DNA of 64,000 bases from contig NW_026515542.1 in the NCBI RefSeq assembly GCF_014898815.1, forward strand, positions 434,001 to 498,000. The letters run 5' to 3'. Shown piece by piece: positions 51,301 to 62,190 of this stretch. How positions within the stretch are numbered: position 1 is the first letter of the stretch; every line of letters begins with the position of its first letter. The notes beneath the pieces were generated by a model. It had not been told where the DNA came from, did no database searches, and was given only the letters and a program-made list of their open reading frames with translations. This DNA is from Panonychus citri (taxonomy: Eukaryota; Arthropoda; Arachnida; Trombidiformes; Tetranychidae). The position numbers and the translations under genes were made by a program.

Positions 51301-54300
51301 AAACTTTTTTTCTCTTCTCCACTCACTCTCTCAAATTCCCTGTCATTTACATTTGCTATCATTTCACATTCTGCAATGATGTGGATGAAGATGGAAAAGT
51401 TCTGATTTAATTCAGATTTTCAGTAAACTTTTGAAATTCTCATACCTCCTGATGCAATGAAACATTATCATGCATCCATGAAGTTCAACATGATTTCAGA
51501 ATCTTCTCATTCAATTTTTCTCGAGGTGTTTTTTGCATCATCGCAATGATTATTACTATTGTTTTCTAACACTCAAAAATTAATAAGATTTTCTGAATTT
51601 TGGACATTTTCGTCCAGAGATACGCTCGTCAGTTGAAAATTTCTTAAGTTTCATCGTCTAATGAAGTGATAAACCCAAATCGAAGTGTAAAGTTCAAGTT
51701 TTTTGTTTCGCACACACAAACTTGTAAAGAGTATCTCTGAAATCTTCCAAGTGTTCAGAGGAACCTCGATAATCTTTAAATTTCAGAAACTTTTCTCTCT
51801 AAAGATGATGAACAAGACAAATTCCAATTACAAATTCTCTATCGAAATGACCATTATGTTCAATAAGGTTTCGAGACATAATAAAGTGAGAAAACCTTTC
51901 ATACGGATTAAAAGATTATCTTCTGATAATAACTTTGTTACATTAGAGATTTGAAGATTTCTCAAACTATTAATATTAATACGAAGAATAAAAAATATTA
52001 TTCTTAAAACTTTTTACTTTTCGAATTTATTTTTTCACTTCTTTAAACAAGTTCGTCTACTATTTACACACAATTACCTGAAGACTTGACAACTTATCAG
52101 TCCACTATTCACTCTCATAGAGATTAGTATGAATGGTCTATCCATGGTTATATCCAATTTCGAGTAAATTAAACTTCCTTCATGGTAGAAAGTTTCACCC
52201 TCAGGACATTTTCTCATATTCTTTTTCTTTAAAGACTAATATTGTCTTTATCATTCATAATAAATTTAAGAATTCATATTATTATTAAAACGATAAGTTG
52301 GAAGTAAGAAAGAAATAATCTCAATCTATTCGTACTTTTAATCAACAGTTTCTATCATTCAAATTTTCCAATTATTCATGCATCGAACTGTCATTTTGAA
52401 TTTTCTACGAATAGAAAACCGAAAAGTACTTTCTAGTTTAATCTGAATTGAACAGAAGTAAATGGAAGAGGGAAAAGTTCTGATAGAAATTTCTGATGAA
52501 TATGCTGATTAAATCGAAGACTATCGGGTGAACCATCAGGAAACCGAAACGATAAAGTGTAGGGATGAAAATTCGAGAATTTGATATGACGAATCTGTGG
52601 CTCATATGCTAAGTATAATTACCATGATAATTGAATTTAACGGGATCTGATTTGCAAGTTCATTGTGAGCAGTTGAAAATTGTAACACTTTATTGACATT
52701 GACAATTAAATTGATTCACTTAAAATTCAGACAAGATGAAGTCTCATGAATAAAACGAATATAACAGAAAAAGTTATTTTGATGAACTTTTATTGGTGAT
52801 TTTGTGTCCAGTCTCAGGGAGTTTATATCATGGAATGAATAAAATCAGAACTGAATCGACAAAAGAGTAAGCAAAACTTTACCTTTCTCCAGCTTCATGA
52901 TTACACAGAGTGATAGTAAAATCTGTTGACAGTTGAACTTTTTCCCTCTCTTTTCGCGTCGAGTTCCAGTTTTTTCAGTCTTTGATTAGAACTTTTTCCC
53001 CCAATGATTTCTGTTCCCTTTTGATTTCCAAATGAAAAAGATTGGAGGGTAAATATACAGAGGATTTAAGAAACATAAATAGATCATGTAACATGGAGAA
53101 AGATGAATTCTAGAGAGAGAGAGAGAGAGAGATGATCGATTGAAGAAAGAAAAATAGTGGCAAAAATAAATTCGAATCTTGAATTGGAATGTAATCGAGT
53201 GTAAAAGTAAAAGATGAAGGAAGAAAAAAGTTCATATCAAGTGGCAGCTTGTTCATTACAACGTAACATGGTAAAGGTGAATCTTGAAACTATTCGCATG
53301 AAGATTGATAAAATCTGAGACAAAAATGAAAAAGAATCACATGTAAAGGCAAATATGAATTTTCCATGAGTAAAGGCAGAAAAAAAGTTCATATGTATCA
53401 TGTTATCATAATTCATCATCTTCATTAGGATAATTAATATTTTCCAACATGAGCGTATTCTCAAAGCTAATTGATCATCTAATCATCGTATCATTAGCAA
53501 GGTAATTAAATTAATCATTAACATGAATATCGATCAAGACATAACCAGTGATTTAAAGGTGATTGACTCGTCAATAAGAAAAATGGATTTATTCAATGAT
53601 ATAATTACCTCAATAAGATTATCAGTTAGCTTATCATGATGGTGATAAGTATCTAAAGACCGGGTCCAATTTACCGATCGAGACCAAATATTTTCAGAAA
53701 ATTCTAGTGAACTTTCGAACTCGAGAACGAATCAAAAGTCTCTAGATCGGCCAGTAGGGTAGACTCGTTGGCATTTCACGCCTTCATTCATTTCCCATTT
53801 CTCTAAATACTCAGTCGAAAAATGACAATTCGGCTGCTCCTTCTTCCCCTTGTGAGATATTCAGGATGATCTTCAGTGTCCGATTCTCTGGTGATCCAGT
53901 ATGAACGCTTGTCTTTCATAACTTCTTCTTGTTATTAACAGAGACAGAGATTGAGGACTATTTTGTTACTTGATGAGCGCATGATATTATTAATTGTTGA
54001 TACAAATAAATGAGAAAAGTTGTGATTGTTATTTGCATTTTCATTAGGAACGAAATAGATGAAAAGAAAATTGTTCAGTCGATTTCAAGAAGACAGAAAA
54101 TGGCAAAAACACCATTTCGATTAATTTAACTAATTTAATATCGAACGGTATAAACACCCTACTCTTTTTGGATTCAAGTACTCAGAATTTACTGATTTAG
54201 TTGTTTACAGGATGAAAGAAAATGATGATTGAAAGATTACAGTAAATGCAGAAGAACCATTTTTTCATGATAATTATTATCCAAATTGTGACTTGAATTC

Positions 54301-55087
54301 AGATTTTAAGATTATTTGATTATGCGTCATCATCGTTGTTGAATATTTCGTTGCAACGAAATAAAAACTAAGTTGAAATGATAAATTAAAGACTAGAATC
54401 TATAAAGTAGATATCATATGTTCAGTGGATCTTGAAAGATGATGATGATGATAAGATAATAGTGAAATAATAACGGTAATAATAAATACGATGATGATAA
54501 AAATGATAATCACTGTGACTTGGTGTGTATATTTATCATGAATACGTTATTATAATTACGTTCATAAATCAATGAGACAGTTAACGATGGTTATTATTAA
54601 TTTAGTGTCTAATTGAATGATGATGGTGATGGTGATTGTTGGAACTTTTTTCTCTCTCTTTCTCTCACTCACTCTCTCATTAAGTTAACCTTAAATCATC
54701 ATCAGCAACATACACACACACACCATATATACAACATTAACTGAATATCTATGATCCTGAAGGAAACTGAATTTGGTACAAAATTATATTCTCATGATAA
54801 TAAAGGTGATAATAATTCAGTACTGGTAGTTTCTTATTACATCATTTTGTGGGTTCCTTTTTTTCATATAATATCATTCACTTTTCCCACCCGGAAACAC
54901 AGTATTCATTTCCGGTATTTATTTGATACTCATGAAGAAAAAAAATACATCAACTCTCATCAATACCATTTGTTTCTGTCACCGATTCTTTATCCTTATC
55001 ATAACTCATGGAACTCAATTTAAATTCATCTGAACAATTTTCTGTCTACATGATATTTTCTTGGGCTTTTCCATGTTTCATTTGCTT

Positions 55088-55090
<3 letters not shown>

Positions 55091-55120
<30 letters not shown>
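55091..55120. repeat. (CT)n microsatellite
   Basis: An uninterrupted CT run. Confidence 0.93.
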
Positions 55121-55126
<6 letters not shown>

Positions 55127-57609
55127 TTATCTTTTTGCAGAAAACAACAGCAACCAGTGAATGTTACCATGTATCAGAAACATATTGAGCCCTCAGGGGA
55201 ACAATTTTCATCCACTAATTTCATTTCTTTTTTTTCTTCTTCTTCTTTTCTATTATTTCTTTTCACCATAAAGAAGCATTAAATTTCATCACTGTTCTGA
55301 TATGTTCAGGATTATTATTATTACGTCTCAGGCTGGATGTTATTATATAAGTGGGAGTGAAAATAGAAACAAAAAGAGTATGAAGTAGATCTTATCGTTA
55401 TGATGAGAATCGAAATCTGTATTACTGTTTCTATTTCTGGGGATAAAATAATTCGATGGTTAATTTATCTAAGCGTCGATGAGAAATTGGATTCGATATG
55501 ATTAGTGTTAAAACTTTTTTTCCCACTTCTATCATGTTATTAATTAAATATCCAAGGATAATAATGATGATTAACAATTAGAATTGATGATAACAACTCA
55601 ATCTTGGTGAAAGTGAAATCCATTTCCGGGTACCATACATGGTTCCTGGTTAGAGCCTCAAGCCGAATATATGAAAATGAATACAATGAAATCGAAATCA
55701 AGGAAGACGAGGAAAGTTGCAACTCAAATTGTACTTCGAACTTGCAAGGGAAAAATGTTCTATTATATTATTAATAACACAAATTCCAAGTTCTATAAAT
55801 AGTTCTATCACCTTCCATATATGTAATACAAAGAAATGGTCATTGGAATTAAGATTAGAACTTTTTTTTTCTTCTCGATTTTATTTCACAAAAGTTTCTC
55901 TCTTTTTCTGTGGATTTCTATTGATTGATTGTAGTAAATGTTTATTGGATTAACAGTCTATTCTTGACAATTGATTAACGGATTACACTTTTACCTCTTC
56001 ATCTCCTATTATTATCATGATTGATAATTATTATCATCATCAGGCTAATTACTTTCATCAAGATTGTCGCTAATTTGATCACAATCAACAACAACAAATC
56101 AACATTGATTGTTATCTTATAATAATTTCCTTGTCCATAACTTCATTGATAATCAACAAATGTCACAATTAATTTAATCACTTTATGCTACCTAACATTA
56201 ATATTAACAAATTGTTCAAACTTTAATCTTCATCCATTTGGCTGACAGTTGACAATTAACAGTTAATCAACGTTAATTGTCATGATAATAATCATCATTG
56301 AAATGTTATTTCAAATCAAATTGAATAACAAAACAAAGATACAGACAAGCAAAAAAACTCATTGATTATCATTAGGATGTCAACAGTTATTGAAAAATTA
56401 GATTTCAAAGTGACTGATTATCATCATTTGATTTAATTTGCTCGGTGATGAGGAAATAATTTATGATTAATTATCATTAATTCTGATTTGAAACGTAAGT
56501 AATAATTCATTTTCAGTTCCTCCCTGTTAATATTTTCTTCCATCTCTATTTCGAGTTGAATGTTTTTGAAAGGTTCGAACTACAAAAAGAAGCGATACTT
56601 TTTTTTTCGAGAAAAGTTGATGATAAATTTTTGGTTCGAAATCAAAATTTTGATTAATCAGCATAATATAAGTTAATTCGATAAAATTTGTGAGGTGAAC
56701 AAAATCTCAGAACTTTTTTCTATTTTTCTTTTTTATTCCTCAAATAATGGTCATTAGAGATCTAAAAGGTCAGTGTCTCTCTTTTTTTAGATAAAGTTGG
56801 ATGTTCCTCGGTGATATATTAGATGATCGGTTAGGTGGTTTATATGGAAGTTCGAAGATGGAAAAAAAACTTTGAAATGAAATCTTTCATGGGAGAAAGA
56901 AAATGAAGCCTTAATAAAGAAAGTTCTTGACAGTTTTCTACACTCTAATTAATATTTCGCTGTGATTAGTTGATTCAGAAATTTTGACTTTTTTCGATGA
57001 CAAATTTTCTTCCCATTGTGAGCTCAGTCAGAGCTAAATGAAGAAAATATTAGTCCAGTAATAGATTCATTGACTTTACAGAAACTCATAGCGCAATTAC
57101 ATCAACAATCAAGTTGAAAACTAATAGCCGAAGGGCTTATAATTTAATATATAACCGTTATCATGGAAACTTCAACATGAAAAGTATCAGAGAGCAACGA
57201 TATTGTAACAGAGATACAAAGTTCATGATATCCGGAGATTTGATCAACTATATCATTCTCATTGCACAGAAAAACAATATAATTTTGAAAACTTAATAGA
57301 TTTTGACTGAAAAGTCATTATGATTACTCAGCTAATAATAATAATGATAATAATATAAATAATATTTTTCTATGAATAATAATGAAAATATCATGGGCTG
57401 GGAGGTGGAAATGTTTTAAAGTAATACAATATTTCAGAAAAAAAGTTTTAACTTGTACTAATGGAGAGGAACATAAATGAGATATTGATTTCATGAAGGT
57501 TCCATTAGATAAGCTCAGTCAAAATTCAAAGTAAATCTCAGTCTGAATTTTTCCCCTTCGAATAAACTTAATAATGGATTGGAATTTTTTTTTCTTCGAA
57601 TATTAATTT

Positions 57610-57612
<3 letters not shown>

Positions 57613-57654
<42 letters not shown>
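57613..57654. repeat. (GA)n microsatellite
   Basis: An uninterrupted AG run. Confidence 0.95.
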
Positions 57655-57657
<3 letters not shown>

Positions 57658-60446
57658 CTATCTCATTCTTTTTTCGTCTGAAATGTCAGAATATAAATTT
57701 GGTTGGTAAAGAATAAAATTCAGTAGAATTGAATTTAAGGTTTTCTCTCTTTCTCTTTTTATTTATAAAATAATTTGAACATTTTCGTTCAGCTAGTTTA
57801 TCATGTAAATTGAGGCTCAAGTTCATGGATTGCAAGTCAAAAGAAATGAGATTTACTGTTATTATTATTATCGTTTAACAGTTGACAGGTTGAAGAGAAG
57901 ACAAAGAGAAGGTTAAATCAGAGGTTTGGTTGATATTCATGATGATGAACTTTCATTTTTCATGGAGATAAAATGACAATGAATTGATCTGAAAATTGGA
58001 TTGAGTTGAAAAGTTATGATTTAATTTCAATCTCAAAGGTTTTAATGTTATATCAATTATTTAATGGGCGGTGAACAAAATGTGACGATTGATCTAATTA
58101 TTATCATGGACTATGAGCAATTTATGCTGATTGTTGACAATTTGATAGGATAGATTGTCAATCAGTTTAAGTTTCACCTTTCACCATGAGAATCAATATA
58201 ATGAACATTATTCAGAAAGACAATAAATTTATCATGAAAGGAAACATTTTATTTTGAATTCTAGAATTGAATGTGATTCAAAATATTCAATTCTTTCAGA
58301 ATAGGCTCATAATTCTGACGATTCAATGTCACCACCATCGTGATCGATTAGATAGTTAATACAATTAACATTGTATTTGAATCTTTCATTTCACCTGTCA
58401 AGTTGATATTCTAATGATAATCTTGGAGTATAATTGACGTAAGGACTGAACGAGATGTCATGATGTTCATGATGCTGATTCAGGAGAAAAATTCATTTTT
58501 CTAGATCATGAAACTTAAACTTCTTAATAGAAACATATGACAATCAATTGATTGAATGCCCTTCATTGGAATAGAGTGAAGAAGCAAAGTTAATAGTTCT
58601 CGAAAAATTTAAGGGGGATGAAGAGATAATATCATTATTATCATCAATTTACTCGAGGAACAAAATTCCATTAAAAAAATCGTCCTGAAAAATGATAGAT
58701 GTAAACATATCGTTTTCATTTCATGATTATGAGTAAACAGTTCCCACGGAATGAAATTGATCTAAGGATCACAGTTTCCGGGATCTGTGGTTGAAATTTT
58801 TATGGATCAACCCTAGTTTACCATCATGAAGGATTCATGAATAATCATGATGATAATGATAAAGTCTGATTAATACAAGCTGGTGATTCTTGTCATGCTA
58901 CCATAAACTTTTTTTCATGGCAAATATGTAAATGCATAAAGTTAATGATATTCAATGAGAGCTCATGTATTGATTCATGATAAAGTTTTAAATAATCATT
59001 CAAACTGTATTCCAATCAATCAAATAAAAAAAGATTATGATAAATAAGTAAAATATCAAATGAAATGTATAAATAAAAGGTAAATTATTGTCAATTGAGT
59101 TTATTGATGAAAAAGTTCATTTTTTCATGTTGAATGTGATTTGGTTCCAGTTTTTTCATGAGACACTCTGAATATTTCCCCAGATTCAAGGTGTGAGATT
59201 GACAGGTAACATGATATGAATTTGAATGTCTCTCTCTCTCTCTCTCTCCCTCTCTCAGGGAAACTATTCATTATCTCAGGACAATGAATCAAAACTCTCA
59301 TTGTTCCAACTTAACAGATTAATCCATCTACACATGCAAAAAACTCAGGGTATCAGAATTCATGAGAATTGCAAGTGTCAGTAAAAAGCCAATGGGTTAT
59401 GAAACTTTACCGTTGCCATTTCCCGCCGCCTATCAGGGAGTTTACTATCAGTCCAGAGTAGAGAGCCTGAAATTTCATGATAATAATAATAATATCATAG
59501 TAATAACATTACGTATCTATGTTTGTTTATTTCCTTTTATATATCTCTATGGATGGTTAGTTTCAAGCTTATATCCTGAGAATCTGTTTGTTCACCATGT
59601 TCACCATGATATTTGAAAAGGACATTGAAACAAAAATGGCTACAATAATAAAAATATTCCAGAGGTAAAAGGGAAAATGTTACCTGGTGGGTTGGATTTC
59701 TAAAAGATAATAAAACATAAATATTATCATTGGGATAATGTTTTTCTGTTTAATTGTATTTACCTTTTACTATTTTGTTGTTTTTGTTCAGTGTTGAGAT
59801 TATGATTTTCGGAGGCACATTGAAACAATTACCTTTGTATATGTGTTTCTGTTTTCCTTGCGATTGTTACATGATTATTATTGCTGAACAATTTTTGATG
59901 GAAATCAATAATTCTCAACGATAATAATGATGATGGAGTTTTGTCTCGAATCTTTTACTTTTCCACCTTGATAACCATCAGTAGAGTTGAAGGAGGTAAA
60001 ATCAATTCTATATGTTTGTATTCACCAGAGAATTCAAGGTAACCTCATTGAATTTTTCTCTCATGAATATTTGGAATTAGAATTTTTTCAATTTCTATTT
60101 GTTCTATTTTCCCTTTTTCTCTTCTTCTTCTTCTAATTCTTCTTCGCTTTATTGTATCTTATATTATAATATTTAGATGAGAAATTGGAGAAAGTTTCGG
60201 ATTTCAAGAATCTACTCCCAATTCTATCTCCCAATAACTGGATTTCTTTTTCCTGATTGTTTATCAATTCCAAACTTTGTGATAATCAAGTTTCGGTTCT
60301 TTTGACTTCTCCAATTATTGGAGATAAAGGAGTTCCTATTAATTTTCCCTTGAATATTAATTCAAACAAGATAAATCATATTCATCGCTAACTTTTATAC
60401 TAAATAGACAATTTGATTACAGTAGTTAAGTAAATACCTTTTTCAG

Positions 60447-60707
60447 CACAAACTAACACTCTAGACCCGAATTTTCGGCAAAGGTTTAAAGAAAGTATTG
60501 AAAGAACACTAGAAAGTAGTGAGGCCGTCATACGGTGCAAAATTCACTTCAACATTGTCAAATTCCTAAGAAACACCCGAAAAGATCTGAACCGGGCTGC
60601 TAACCAGGAAGGGGCAAATAGTTGTTCAACAATTACATGCTGCAGTGCGAAATTTGATTGAAAAAATTAATGTACTTGAACGTGCTGTAAGGGATCTATT
60701 ACATTAG
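60447..60707 (+). CDS. Unrecognised coiled-coil-type coding exon (one frame break)
   Basis: A TTTTTCAG acceptor precedes 60447. The frame encodes a charged helical protein (DPNFRQRFKESIERTLESSE, later LRNTRKDLNRAANQEG). At a run of four G (60611-60614) the sensible frame changes by one base and continues IVVQQLHAAVRNLIEKINVL to a stop at 60705-60707. Heptad-like leucines suggest a coiled coil. The end is ambiguous because a GTAAGG donor-like word occurs at 60687. Incoming phase is 1, so at least one earlier exon should exist, but I could not find it. The family is not recognised. It is convergent with the minus-strand coding block ending at 61151. Confidence 0.55.
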
Positions 60708-61047
60708 ATTATACTAGCTCCCCCTTTTGTCAATTCATTATTGGCTATTTGACACACTTAGATGAGTTTTTAGACTACATCTTAAATACAATCAACACAC
60801 TTAATTACTTACCAGTGTCCTCTATAAGTCACAATACATTTTAATTGTTACTCATCAACACTTTCCGTTTCTTTTAGTGAACTTCCACTCAGTGCCTAAT
60901 TAATCAATTAGTAATCTTTAATATTGTTAAGTACAAAATAGGTAAAATGAATAAAAATAAACGTTGAAAGGTTGAATCTAACCCAACGAGTACTTAATGG
61001 GGTAATAAGTGTGAAAGGTGGTTTATTGTTAAGGTTACAGAGTATGC

Positions 61048-61106
61048 CCTAAGGGTAAAGTTAAACTCAAGAATCGTAAGAGAAGTCAGCCCACTTTACC
61101 CTTAGG
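61048..61106. repeat. Perfect 14-bp inverted repeat between convergent coding regions
   Basis: CCTAAGGGTAAAGT (61048-61061) pairs exactly with ACTTTACCCTTAGG (61093-61106), leaving a 31-base loop. It lies between the 3' ends of the plus-strand exon and the minus-strand block, where it could shape 3' ends of transcripts or mark a mobile element. Confidence 0.7.
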
Positions 61107-61150
61107 TCAGGTTTATGCAGAAATGGTCGGTGGGCGTTGAACGCTTGTGA

Positions 61151-61619
61151 TTAGCTTAACATTTTCCGGGTCTCTGGGTTAAAATGCATCTGCATTTTAT
61201 CGACAATTTTTCGGATGACCCAATCAATAAATGAAAGTTCAGACTTTTGATTTTCATCTTGAGATACTTTCAACGCAGTTAAGTTCTGCGTAAAGTCTGG
61301 CGTTTTTAGACGCTTCTAGATTGAACTGTTCATCAATTTCAACACATTGTTGAACTGCCCTACCTATCCTTGAATTCACGTGATGCGTAATCTGAGTTGC
61401 GCGCCCGTTTATTAACCGTGCGATTGCGTATTTCGCCACTCTTTTAACAATGAATTTCTTTCTGTCACTCAGTGAATGCGACATTTCAATTAAAGAGAAC
61501 ATCAGGTCAGTCTTATGAGTAACCGGTCCCCTTTGATTTAAAAAATCCCGGGAATAAGCATAAAGCTAGTAAGTTAATTGCAAAACAATATCAGACATGA
61601 GAAAACCTTACCTGATATA
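61151..61619 (-). pseudogene. Minus-strand helical coding stretch, frame-broken, unrecognised
   Basis: A short intron-like segment (GTAAGG donor at about 61612, TACTAG acceptor at about 61567; 46 bases) precedes an open stretch running to 61254, with SRDFLNQRGPV, SDRKKFIVKRVAKYAIARLI and RIGRAVQQCVEIDEQFNLEA. After one frame change near 61270 the coding style continues (SELSFIDWVIRKIVDKMQMH) to a stop at 61153-61151. It is probably the C-terminal half of the TBP-like gene upstream, since frames nearly join. The position after a TBP-like half repeat and the RVAKYAIARLI helix are compatible with a second TBP-like half, but this is weak. Confidence 0.45.
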
Positions 61620-61867
61620 ATTCATAAAAACATCGTCATCAGATGCGGATGTTGCGGAACGTTTCCATCAATGACATGGGTGGACTGCTGAAACCAGTTT
61701 CTGTAATTTTTCCTGACGAAAAAACTAACAGTACACCATTATCAGTTCGTATAACTTGAGCATTGAATTTTTTCTTTCGTGCTGTCTACTTTGATCTGTA
61801 TTGGTCCAATTGACCATATTGAAACTACATTATCAATACGATAATCAGGCCAAATTGATTTGGTCAT
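61620..61867 (-). pseudogene. TATA-binding-protein-like half repeat, frame-broken
   Basis: The start is the ATG at 61867 (MTKSIWPDYR). The frame holds IDNVVSIWSIGPIQIKV and then changes by one base at a run of six A (plus-strand T at 61768-61773) to FNAQVIR and GVLLVFSSGKITETG. This order resembles one TBP repeat: the NIVS-type strand, the F-x-A-x-x-x-R strand, and the LIFSSGK...TG strand pair; the helix between is shorter than in true TBP. It continues SPPMSLMETFRNI and stops. TBP-fold identity is inference from motif spacing, moderate at best. The ATG overlaps the end of an upstream membrane-segment frame by about 23 bases. Confidence 0.45.
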
Positions 61868-62190
61868 ATTTAATATTATCAAAAAGTAGTGTGCAGAATA
61901 TTAGAAGTAAAATTACTGTAATAATTATGAAAATCATGATTCGTAAAATCATGTTATGTTTCATCACATCAAATGAGCTGAAGTTATTCTGTTCATCCTC
62001 TTTTATACAAATTTCACATTTCGCGCCAAAAAAAATGCACAAAAAATTATTCAAAAAATTCAGGTCCAGAAACCGCACTTAATTCAGAAGCATCACTTGA
62101 CACTTGGTCCAGAGTCTACCTTTTTCTAACTTTTATCATCATAATCGCTATCACTTAATTCAGTTTGTTCAGTTGTAAAGGTCCCTGGTC
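61845..62190 (-). pseudogene. Acidic then membrane-segment coding stretch, frame-broken, unrecognised
   Basis: On the minus strand from about 62190, coding-style frames read TELSDSDYDDKS, then SSDASELSAVSGPEFFE in another frame. A third (62078-61845) has CEICIKEDEQNNF followed by one strong hydrophobic segment (RIMIFIIITVILLLIFCTLL) and a short tail. The frame changes fall near T/A homopolymers. A single-pass membrane protein with an acidic domain is possible. No family recognised. Confidence 0.35.

Larger units (their letters stand above)
48400..60446. other. Non-coding, low-complexity region
   Basis: No convincing exon. Open frames are short and repeat-derived. It contains (GA)n/(CT)n runs (53112, 55092, 57613, 59229), many AGAACTTTTTT and GTTACCATG words, and one GC-richer stretch at 53655-53900 that could be an old transposon piece. 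A short complex frame at 59362-59480 (MGYETLPLPFPAAYQGVYYQ) might be an exon but lacks support. Confidence 0.5.
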
